A stretch of 64,000 bases of DNA. Source: an uncultured Porticoccus sp. GTDB taxonomy: Bacteria; Pseudomonadota; Gammaproteobacteria; Pseudomonadales; Porticoccaceae. A program made the position numbers and the translations under genes. Below are positions 58,054 through 64,000 of this stretch, one piece after another. Below the pieces are notes generated by a model. The model saw only the letters and a list, made by a program, of their open reading frames with translations. It was not told the origin of the DNA and ran no database searches. The stretch spans positions 62,001-126,000 of the forward strand of contig NZ_CAJXST010000008.1 of NCBI RefSeq assembly GCF_913061305.1, written 5' to 3'. The number at the start of each line of letters is the position of its first letter. Position 1 is the stretch's first letter.

Positions 58054-58710
58054 ATGAAACACACCATTAAAAACATCATGGCAAGTTCTGTGGCGCTGCT
58101 TGCACTGACTGCCAGTACGGGCTGGGCGGGTGTCACAGAGGAAATCAGCACCCTGCAAAAACGCTGGGCTGAGGTCAACTATCAAATGGAGGGCGAGGCA
58201 CAGAGCGATGCATTTGCCTCTCTCGCAACAGAGGCCGACGCTGTTGTCTCAAAATACCCCAACAGTGCAGCCCCGCTAATCTGGCGTGGTATTATCAAAT
58301 CCACTTATGCAGGTGCCAAAGGTGGTCTCGGCGCGTTATCGCTGGCCAAGTCGTCGAAAGCCGACCTGGAAGCGGCATTGGCGATAGACCCTCGGGCATT
58401 GGATGGATCAGCCTATACCAGTCTGGGCACGCTCTACTGCCATGTGCCGGGCTGGCCGATTGGTTTTGGCGATGACAAAAAAGCGGAGAAATTGCTACTT
58501 AAAGCGCTGGCCATCAACCCCGACGGGATAGACAGCAATTACTTTTACGCCGACTACCTGATCGGGAAAAAACGTTACCAGGATGCCAGGTCTTATTTAC
58601 TTAAGGCAAAAAAGGCAGCACCGCGCATTAACCGACCATTGGCCGATGCCGGGCGGCAAAAGGAAATTAGCCAGGCACTGGCCGTTATTGAACAGAAACT
58701 GGGAAGCTAA
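58054..58710 (+). CDS. Periplasmic tetratricopeptide-repeat protein
   Basis: The 218-residue protein has a signal peptide (SSVALLALTASTGWAG) and several TPR-like pairs: SAAPLIWRGIIKSTYAGAKG, DLEAALAIDPRALDGSAYTS and KAEKLLLKALAINPDGIDSNY. It resembles the TRAP-transporter T component (TatT) and other periplasmic TPR proteins. Its role may be as scaffold for exported product or for envelope partners. It has 11 bases before it and 9 after it, inside the operon. Confidence 0.75.
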   Translation: MKHTIKNIMASSVALLALTASTGWAGVTEEISTLQKRWAEVNYQMEGEAQSDAFASLATEADAVVSKYPNSAAPLIWRGIIKSTYAGAKGGLGALSLAKSSKADLEAALAIDPRALDGSAYTSLGTLYCHVPGWPIGFGDDKKAEKLLLKALAINPDGIDSNYFYADYLIGKKRYQDARSYLLKAKKAAPRINRPLADAGRQKEISQALAVIEQKLGS

Positions 58711-58719
58711 TCAGCACAA

Positions 58720-59379
58720 ATGCAAATTCTGTTGGTAGAAGATGATCAACCGCTGGCCCAGGGGCTTAAAGCAGCCCTGAGCAGACAGCATTACTCTGTA
58801 AATCATGTGGATACGGGAAGAGCCTGTATTCATGTAGTGGAAACAGAACCACCGGATATCATTATCCTGGATATCGGTTTACCTGATATCAATGGCCTGA
58901 AAGTCCTCGAATCAATTCGCAGCCGATCGGCTGCGTTGCCGGTATTACTGCTGACAGCCAGAGATACCCTGCACGACAAGGTGACCGGGCTGGACTCCGG
59001 AGCCGACGATTATCTGGCAAAACCCTTTGAGATGAGCGAACTCCTGGCCCGCCTGAGGGTGCTCGAGCGCCGACTCAGTTCAGTCAAATCGACCAAAATC
59101 ACAATTGGCCCGGTTACTCTGGATACCAGCGATCAGTCAGTGACCTGTCGGGGTGAACCTGAGGAGCTGTCGCGCCGGGAATATATGTTACTGAAGGCGT
59201 TGATGGAAAATGCCGGCCGGATAATGACCCGAAACACGCTGGATGCCAGACTTTACAGCTGGGGTGAAGAAATATGCAGTAACGCGCTGGAAGTACACAT
59301 ACACCATCTCAGGAAGAAACTGGGTGCCGACTTCATCAAAACTGTGCGCGGCGTCGGTTACAAGGTCACGGCCCCGTGA
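58720..59379 (+). CDS. OmpR-family response regulator (PmrA/QseB/BqsR-like)
   Basis: The 219-residue regulator has a receiver domain with the acidic pocket EDD (8-10), phospho-acceptor Asp51 (in IILDIGLPD) and Lys101 (in LAKPFE), then a winged-helix DNA-binding domain with LSRREYMLLKALMENAG and LEVHIHHLRKKLGADFIKTVRGVGY. Type and spacing place it in the PmrA/QseB/BqsR group, which binds TTAA half-sites in tandem; such a box lies upstream of the operon. It overlaps the kinase gene by four bases (GTGA). Confidence 0.92.
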   Translation: MQILLVEDDQPLAQGLKAALSRQHYSVNHVDTGRACIHVVETEPPDIIILDIGLPDINGLKVLESIRSRSAALPVLLLTARDTLHDKVTGLDSGADDYLAKPFEMSELLARLRVLERRLSSVKSTKITIGPVTLDTSDQSVTCRGEPEELSRREYMLLKALMENAGRIMTRNTLDARLYSWGEEICSNALEVHIHHLRKKLGADFIKTVRGVGYKVTAP

Positions 59380-60686
59380 GATCAATCCGGCTGTTCCTGA
59401 TTGCCGCCACACTGGCGGTACTCACCCTGTTCAATTTTGTTGCCGCGTTGCAGGGTTACAGTTCCAGCCTAAAGGAAGCCAACAAGCTGTTTGACCAGCA
59501 TTTGCGGCAGACGGCAGAACTGATTGCCCGACTCTACGCCGGCCACCCGATAAAGTCCCTTGACGACGAAAGTACGTTGGCCTATCAGGTATGGCGAGGG
59601 CAGGAGCTTCTCGCCTCCTTTGGCATTGAACACACACAACCGATAACGGACTTTTATCCCGGTTTCGGCCATGCCAATTTCGACGGTTATCGCTGGCGAA
59701 CCCTCGTCTACTATGATCAGGACCACCGGAACTGGATCATCACCGCTGAACGGACGGACTTGCGTTATCAGCTGGCGGAAAGTGTTATCAGTCATGCCAT
59801 TTTGCCGATATTGCTGAGTATTCCCCTGGCCGGCCTGCTGATCTGGCTGATCATCAGTCATGGTCTGAAACCACTTCGAATGCTCTCCCAACAGCTCAAG
59901 AACAAGCAGGCCGACGACCTTTCGCCAGTAGTATTACCGGAGCTCAAGAGTGAATTACAGCAGGTCAGCCAATCAATCAATGCATTAATGAGCCGTCTTG
60001 AGGTTGCGCTGAACAGAGAAAAGCATTTTACCGCCGATGCCGCACATGAGTTGCGCACCCCCATCAGCGCCCTCAAAATTCAGCTGCACAATCTGGAGGA
60101 AGATATCTCTCCGGATAACGAGGCGTTTCAACAGTTGCGAGCGGGGGTAGACCGTATTCAGCATCTGGTCGAGCAGTTGTTGTCCCTCTACCGCTCTACC
60201 CCTGAGCAGCTCGCCCACAACTTCTGCCGTATCAACCTCCATCAACTGGCCCAGGAGGTCATTGCAGAATTGCATGATAAATTTGAAGGCAAACAACAGA
60301 TAGCGGAGCTTGCCGGACAGCCCTGCATGATAGAGGGTGACCCCTTTGCGTTAACTACCCTGCTTCAAAACCTGCTCAGCAATGCCAGTAAATACACGCC
60401 CGCAGGGGGACATATTCTCGTGACGGTCAACGCCGAAGAAAATACGGTGTATCTCAAAGTGGAAGACTCCGGACCGGGTATCGCCCCTGAGGACTACGAC
60501 AAAATATTCAAACGTTTCCAGCGGCTGAACAATAAACCAGACGGGTCAACAACGCCTGGCTGCGGCCTCGGCCTGACCATCGTCCGCAATATTGCTGATC
60601 TTCACCGCGCTCGTATCGAGATAGAACGTTCCTGTTTTGAGAGCGGCACAGCCTTTATTGTCATCTTCACACGAACGGAAGACTAA
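59376..60686 (+). CDS. Sensor histidine kinase
   Basis: The 436-residue kinase has two membrane segments (about 5-25 and 138-162) around a periplasmic sensor of about 115 residues with no match I recognise. HAMP-like text follows, then DAAHELRTPISALK with phospho-acceptor His224, NLLSNASKYTPAGG (N box), VEDSGPGIAPED (G1) and GCGLGLTIVRNIA (G2). The RExxE motif linked to Fe(II) sensing in BqsS is absent from the sensor; several acidic and His residues (HANFDGY, YYDQDHRN) could bind metal. The start is GTG. Confidence 0.92.
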   Translation: MRSIRLFLIAATLAVLTLFNFVAALQGYSSSLKEANKLFDQHLRQTAELIARLYAGHPIKSLDDESTLAYQVWRGQELLASFGIEHTQPITDFYPGFGHANFDGYRWRTLVYYDQDHRNWIITAERTDLRYQLAESVISHAILPILLSIPLAGLLIWLIISHGLKPLRMLSQQLKNKQADDLSPVVLPELKSELQQVSQSINALMSRLEVALNREKHFTADAAHELRTPISALKIQLHNLEEDISPDNEAFQQLRAGVDRIQHLVEQLLSLYRSTPEQLAHNFCRINLHQLAQEVIAELHDKFEGKQQIAELAGQPCMIEGDPFALTTLLQNLLSNASKYTPAGGHILVTVNAEENTVYLKVEDSGPGIAPEDYDKIFKRFQRLNNKPDGSTTPGCGLGLTIVRNIADLHRARIEIERSCFESGTAFIVIFTRTED

Positions 60687-61049
60687 ATGATGAGTAGAAG
60701 CATTGGCCGTTTTGTCATGCTCCTCGCCTTCACGCTTGGCATAGGCAGTAATACCAGTTTCGCGGACACACCGATAGTCGAGCTCAGAATCCGCAACCAC
60801 CTGTTTTTTCCGGATACACTGGAAGTCCCTGCCCATACAAAAATCAAGCTGTTGGTAATCAACGAGGATCCAACGCCGGAGGAGTTTGAAAGTTATGAGC
60901 TCAACCGTGAAAAAGTGATTCTTGGCCATCGTAAAACGGTCATTTTCATTGGTCCGCTACCACCTGGAGAATACCCCTTCTTTGGCGAGTTTTACCCAAA
61001 AACAGCTCAGGGAAAAATAGTGGTTTCCGCACAGCAACCATCAGAATGA
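60687..61049 (+). CDS. Periplasmic cupredoxin-like protein (EfeO cupredoxin type)
   Basis: The 120-residue protein has a signal peptide (FVMLLAFTLGIGSNTSFA) and a single cupredoxin-like domain. NHLFFPDTLEVPAHTKIKLLV, PEEFESYELNREK and PPGEYPFFGEF fit the cupredoxin domain of EfeO in the EfeUOB iron system. Classical blue-copper Cys is not seen, so iron or copper handling without a type 1 site is more likely. It starts at once after the kinase stop and precedes the FTR1 permease by seven bases. Confidence 0.82.
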   Translation: MMSRSIGRFVMLLAFTLGIGSNTSFADTPIVELRIRNHLFFPDTLEVPAHTKIKLLVINEDPTPEEFESYELNREKVILGHRKTVIFIGPLPPGEYPFFGEFYPKTAQGKIVVSAQQPSE

Positions 61050-61056
61050 GACACTT

Positions 61057-61854
61057 ATGTTTCTGAACTCAGTCGTACTGATACTTCAGGAAATACTGGA
61101 GGCCGCTCTGTTGATCAGCATCCTGTTGGTGCTGTCCCGACAGCTTCAACTGAGTGCCCGGTGGTTCGCCACCGGAATGATATTGGGCGGCATTGGCGCA
61201 TTCATTCTATCGGTCAACCTGGCCACGATTTCTGAATGGCTGGACTATGCTGGCCAGGAAATTCTTATCGCCGGAATAATGATTGCCGTTCTCGGCCTGC
61301 TGACATTGATAGGACTGTATTCAACGTCAGCTCTATGGGCTTCGAGGCATTCTCTGCCCTATCTGATGTCCATTTGCGTCGCCCTGGCGCTCAGCCGGGA
61401 AGGTGCCGAAATCGTGATTTATCTGGGCGGAATACTCAACCATCAGGAGAGCGTACAGCCAACATTTACCGGTGCAGGGATTGGGGCCGGGATTGGTCTG
61501 AGCGCAGGGGTATTGCTGTACTTTGGGTTGCTCAGCCTGCCTGCGAGATGGATCTTCTGCACCTGTATTTTATTGCTGGCCTTGATCGGCGGCACCATGG
61601 CATCTCAGGCAACCCTCCTGCTGACCCAGGTTGACTGGGTAGCCTACTCCCCGGTTCTCTGGGACAGCTCAATTTGGCTACCGGAGGATTCCATCCCGGG
61701 GCATCTGCTCTATGCTCTGGTCGGCTATGAAGCCACCCCATCACTTTTTCAGGCAATCGCCTATGGTATTGGGTTCCTACTGGTCAGCATCTCCGCCACA
61801 TTGGGTTATCTCAACCACTTCCGCAGCCGTCGAAAAAATACGGGTGAAAAATAG
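61057..61854 (+). CDS. FTR1/EfeU-family iron permease
   Basis: The 265-residue membrane protein has about seven hydrophobic segments. FTR1 permeases carry two RExxE motifs; the second is intact as REGAE (residues 114-118, in ALSREGAEIVIYL), while the first reads QEILE (11-15), with Gln for Arg. The likely role is ferric or ferrous iron import together with the cupredoxin. No EfeB peroxidase or full-length EfeO is nearby. It is followed by the orphan outer-membrane protein after one base. Confidence 0.88.
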   Translation: MFLNSVVLILQEILEAALLISILLVLSRQLQLSARWFATGMILGGIGAFILSVNLATISEWLDYAGQEILIAGIMIAVLGLLTLIGLYSTSALWASRHSLPYLMSICVALALSREGAEIVIYLGGILNHQESVQPTFTGAGIGAGIGLSAGVLLYFGLLSLPARWIFCTCILLLALIGGTMASQATLLLTQVDWVAYSPVLWDSSIWLPEDSIPGHLLYALVGYEATPSLFQAIAYGIGFLLVSISATLGYLNHFRSRRKNTGEK

Positions 61855-61855
61855 C

Positions 61856-62593
61856 ATGCACACCACCGTCCAAAATCCTCTCGGCTATGCAATTCGAGGG
61901 GTAGGTATTTTATTCTGTTTCACTATTCCGGTGATGCCCCTTGCCGATGGCAATGCCGTGGATAAAATCTACCATCCCTATGTGGATGCCCTGGAGCAGG
62001 AACTGGAGTGGCGTGCAATCTATCAGGACGACCAGCCGGACCAACCGGACCATCGCCAACTCTATCGCTTTTCCTATGGACGAGCTTTTGGCGACCGTTG
62101 GTTTGGTGAGCTGTATCTAACCGGTGACAAGGCCGACAACGACAGTTTTTCGCTGGCGGCTTATGAAGTGGAAGCCAAATGGCAACTCACCGAGCAGGGG
62201 GAATACTGGGCTGACTGGGGTATCCTGTTTGAGCTGGAAAAACAGGCCAAGGAAAATATCTGGGAGTTCTCCACCGGGATTCTCGCCGAAAAGGAATGGG
62301 GACGCTGGAGCGGCACTGCCAACATCATCATCAGCCAGGAATGGGGCTCAGACATTGAGGATGAGATTGAATCATCACTGGGCCTGCAAACACGCTATCG
62401 TCTGTCACGCTGGATTGAACCCGCACTGGAGCTCTATGTTAATGAGCAGACCCTTGCGCTGGGCCCCGTGTTAATGGGAAACATACAGGCTGGCGTCAGG
62501 CGCAGTCTGCACTGGGAGGCCGGCCTCCTGTTTGGTATGAATGATAAAAGTGCCAACAATACGCTGCGGGTTCTGATTGAGTATGAGTTTTAG
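61856..62593 (+). CDS. Putative outer-membrane beta-barrel protein, unknown family
   Basis: From the ATG at 61856 the protein has 245 residues. A signal peptide (GVGILFCFTIPVMPLADG) is followed by alternating amphipathic strands (LYRFSYGRAFGDRWFGELYL, WEFSTGILAEKEWGRWSG) and an aromatic C-terminal end (RVLIEYEF), as in outer-membrane barrels. I do not recognise the family. As last gene of the iron-related operon it may pass iron or a product through the outer membrane; that is inference. The open frame continues 48 codons upstream inside FTR1 and is not used. Confidence 0.65.
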   Translation: MHTTVQNPLGYAIRGVGILFCFTIPVMPLADGNAVDKIYHPYVDALEQELEWRAIYQDDQPDQPDHRQLYRFSYGRAFGDRWFGELYLTGDKADNDSFSLAAYEVEAKWQLTEQGEYWADWGILFELEKQAKENIWEFSTGILAEKEWGRWSGTANIIISQEWGSDIEDEIESSLGLQTRYRLSRWIEPALELYVNEQTLALGPVLMGNIQAGVRRSLHWEAGLLFGMNDKSANNTLRVLIEYEF

Positions 62594-62618
62594 GGAGGCA
62601 GATCAAGCTTCTACAACC

Positions 62619-63002
62619 TCAACCATCTGACAACAGTTCAATTTTGTAACCATCCGGGTCTTCCACAAAGGCCAGCACTGTCGAGCCGTGCTTCATTGGG
62701 CCAGGCTCCCTGACAACCTTCCCCCCCGATGTACGAATTCGCTCACAGGCACCATAGACATCTGCCACACCAATGGCGATATGCCCATAGGCATCACCGA
62801 GATTGTAAGTGGATGTATCCCAGTTATGGGTGAGCTCAAGAACCGTATTTGCCGACTCGTCGCCATAACCCAGAAATGCGAGCGTAAAACGGCCGTCGGG
62901 GAAATCCTTGCGACGCAGCAGTTGCATTCCCAGCACATCGGTATAAAAGCGAATGGAGGTATCCAGATCACCCACCCGCAACATGGTATGTAATAAACGC
63001 AT
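62619..63002 (-). CDS. gloA: Lactoylglutathione lyase (glyoxalase I)
   Basis: From [20 protein letters not shown] the protein has 127 residues. It isomerises the methylglyoxal-glutathione adduct. [39 protein letters not shown] and [12 protein letters not shown] include the metal ligands (His5, Glu56, His74 and Glu122 in E. coli). The frame is open to 63062 but the internal Met is right. It converges on the iron operon. Confidence 0.95.
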   Translation of the reverse strand: MRLLHTMLRVGDLDTSIRFYTDVLGMQLLRRKDFPDGRFTLAFLGYGDESANTVLELTHNWDTSTYNLGDAYGHIAIGVADVYGACERIRTSGGKVVREPGPMKHGSTVLAFVEDPDGYKIELLSDG

Positions 63003-63187
63003 AAACTTTCCTCTCCAGTCATTCCCCAAATCTGTCCATACATGCCCGCGGACAGCTTGCAAAAGTATTGAGGCCCATCGCCTGTTTCGGCTAAAAAGCC
63101 ATGCTACAAAGTAAATCGGAATTGAATCAAATAAAACCCTTCAAAAAATATCAGTTTGATCACTCACTTTTGAAATGACTCAAGCCC

Positions 63188-63337
63188 ATGAACAAGAGAA
63201 TGTTTTCCAAAATCCTGTGTTTTGCTTTTTCAGCTATTTTTGTGTACTTTTTGTGTACCAATTATGACATTCACCGTTATCCAGAAAAGAATAATAATAA
63301 TGATCAATACGTTATCAAGAGATGTTCAAACGGATAG
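63188..63337 (+). CDS. Possible 49-residue membrane peptide
   Basis: A short frame from ATG at 63188 gives MNKRMFSKILCFAFSAIFVY and a further hydrophobic stretch ending FLCTN, then a polar Asn-rich tail. The N-terminus looks like a signal or single membrane segment with a lipobox-like FLCT. It overlaps the kinase start by 38 bases in another frame, so it could be a leader or a chance frame. No family is known. Confidence 0.25.
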   Translation: MNKRMFSKILCFAFSAIFVYFLCTNYDIHRYPEKNNNNDQYVIKRCSNG

Positions 63338-64000
63338 TGATTTTGACTACTGGTGGCAAATGGAGGGTCCCTGGGTTGAAGAACCGAACCATCGCCGGGG
63401 CGGAATAAGCGGTGTCCAGCGATGCCGAATCAATGGGGCCACCTACTACATCAAAAAACAGACAGACCATACCTGTCGCAGTCTCAGACACCCACTGGGC
63501 TATGCCACCATAGCCCGAGAAACTCATCGATTGAATGTGTGTTACAAACTGGGGATATCGGCTCCGGAGATTGTCTTCTCGCAAACACGTCTTCAACAGG
63601 GGGCTATTCAGGCGATTCTGGTGTCTCGGGAATTGACCGGATTTTCCAGTGTTGAAGCATGGAATGATCGAGAGACTGACAATTCTGTCAAAAAAGAGAC
63701 ACTCGATGCTCTCTCCCGCAAACTTGGCGAGATTCTGCCAAGACTCCACAATTATCGCTGGCAACACGGCTGCCTGTACGACAAACACATTTTTTTCCGT
63801 CACAACAGGAAAGGTAGCGGCGAAATTGAAGTTGCTCTGATTGATCTCGAAAAATGCCGTCGACGGTTATCCATCAGCCGGGCTTCCCGGCACGATATAC
63901 GCCAGATGCGTCGACATATGCCCGCTATGACTGAACGCCACTGGGACATTTTTAATTCCGCCTATCGACAACATTCCTATCTCAGTCCAAACAAAGGGGT
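63300..64000 (+). CDS. InaA/WaaP-like lipopolysaccharide kinase, partial
   Basis: From ATG at 63300 the frame is open to the window edge (233 codons). INGATYYIKKQTDHTCRSL, YATIARETHRLNVCYKLGIS, LSRKLGEILPRLHNYRWQHG, DKHIFFR and LIDLEKCRRRLS are the conserved blocks of the kinase fold of the InaA/WaaP (Kdo kinase) family; LIDLEK carries the metal-binding Asp. It likely phosphorylates a lipopolysaccharide core sugar. The 3' end is missing. A direct repeat of TTTTTGTGTAC lies upstream (about 63238-63258). Confidence 0.82.
   Translation, partial: MINTLSRDVQTDSDFDYWWQMEGPWVEEPNHRRGGISGVQRCRINGATYYIKKQTDHTCRSLRHPLGYATIARETHRLNVCYKLGISAPEIVFSQTRLQQGAIQAILVSRELTGFSSVEAWNDRETDNSVKKETLDALSRKLGEILPRLHNYRWQHGCLYDKHIFFRHNRKGSGEIEVALIDLEKCRRRLSISRASRHDIRQMRRHMPAMTERHWDIFNSAYRQHSYLSPNKG

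Noticed and set aside
63315-63803. 162-codon minus-strand frame
   Set aside because: It lies opposite the InaA-like kinase, which has conserved motifs, and has no motif of its own.
1-64000. Search for tRNA, rRNA, CRISPR repeats, transposases and prophage genes
   Set aside because: I saw no T-loop-like GGTTCRANYCC with a fitting acceptor stem, no regular spaced repeats and no recombinase or phage protein. A tRNA search program would be the decisive check.

Overview
The window reads as a chromosomal segment of a marine, halotolerant gammaproteobacterium related to the Pseudomonadales/Cellvibrionales. This rests on the gene order rpsB-tsf-pyrH-frr-uppS-cdsA-dxr-rseP-bamA-skp-lpxD-fabZ-lpxA-lpxB-rnhB-dnaE-accA, the lipid A and Bam genes, the map-glnD-dapC...dapD-dapE order, an ectoine cluster, and a wax-ester synthase type acyltransferase. 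Base composition looks moderate, near half GC by eye. I saw no rRNA, tRNA, CRISPR array, insertion sequence or prophage gene. The first and last genes are cut by the window edges.

Layout. (1) 1-20022, minus strand: a long housekeeping block for translation (rpsB, tsf, frr), nucleotides (pyrH), isoprenoids and undecaprenol (dxr, uppS), phospholipid (cdsA), outer-membrane assembly (rseP, bamA, skp), lipid A (lpxD, fabZ, lpxA, lpxB), RNase HII, DNA polymerase III alpha and AccA. A WS/DGAT acyltransferase sits between rnhB and dnaE. (2) 20286-25687, plus strand: map, glnD, dapC and an endonuclease III with unusual cysteine spacing; a sixA-CHAD pair then points back on the minus strand. (3) 27230-31096, plus strand: an ArsC-like protein, dapD, dapE and a DUF481 outer-membrane protein. 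(4) 31130-39087, mostly minus: rsmJ, an OmpA-like lipoprotein, an MBL-fold hydrolase, bamC-dapA, an LpxL-like acyltransferase, DUF2789 and fabV. A small leucine-rich lipoprotein (plus strand) and a 373-base gene-free stretch with DnaA-box-like sites lie inside it. (5) 39262-47211: DoxX, purC, then the ectoine module (divergent MarR regulator, ectA, ectB, ectC, ectoine-type aspartokinase) followed by a sodium:solute symporter. (6) 47199-53342, minus: a seven-gene operon that joins both halves of the D-glutamate cyclase family (DUF1445 and DUF4392) to the 5-oxoprolinase PxpABC, a D-amino-acid aminotransferase and alanine racemase. (7) 54308-62593, plus: ten genes with gaps of 12 bases or less or short overlaps, encoding a thermostable-hemolysin family protein, an AMP-forming acyl ligase, a heme-oxygenase-like diiron enzyme, an SDR, a TPR protein, a two-component system, a cupredoxin, an FTR1-type permease and an outer-membrane protein. 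(8) 62619-64000: gloA, a tiny membrane ORF and the start of an InaA/WaaP-like kinase.

The most promising undescribed system is region 7. Its upstream region carries TTAAG-N6-TTAAG, which as I recall is the published binding site of the ferrous-iron response regulator BqsR of Pseudomonas aeruginosa. This suggests a self-regulated, iron- or cation-responsive operon that couples iron import to an iron-dependent acyl-modifying pathway. Region 6 is the second candidate: a complete D-alanine / D-glutamate / 5-oxoproline / L-glutamate route, placed beside an ectoine cluster that consumes glutamate nitrogen.
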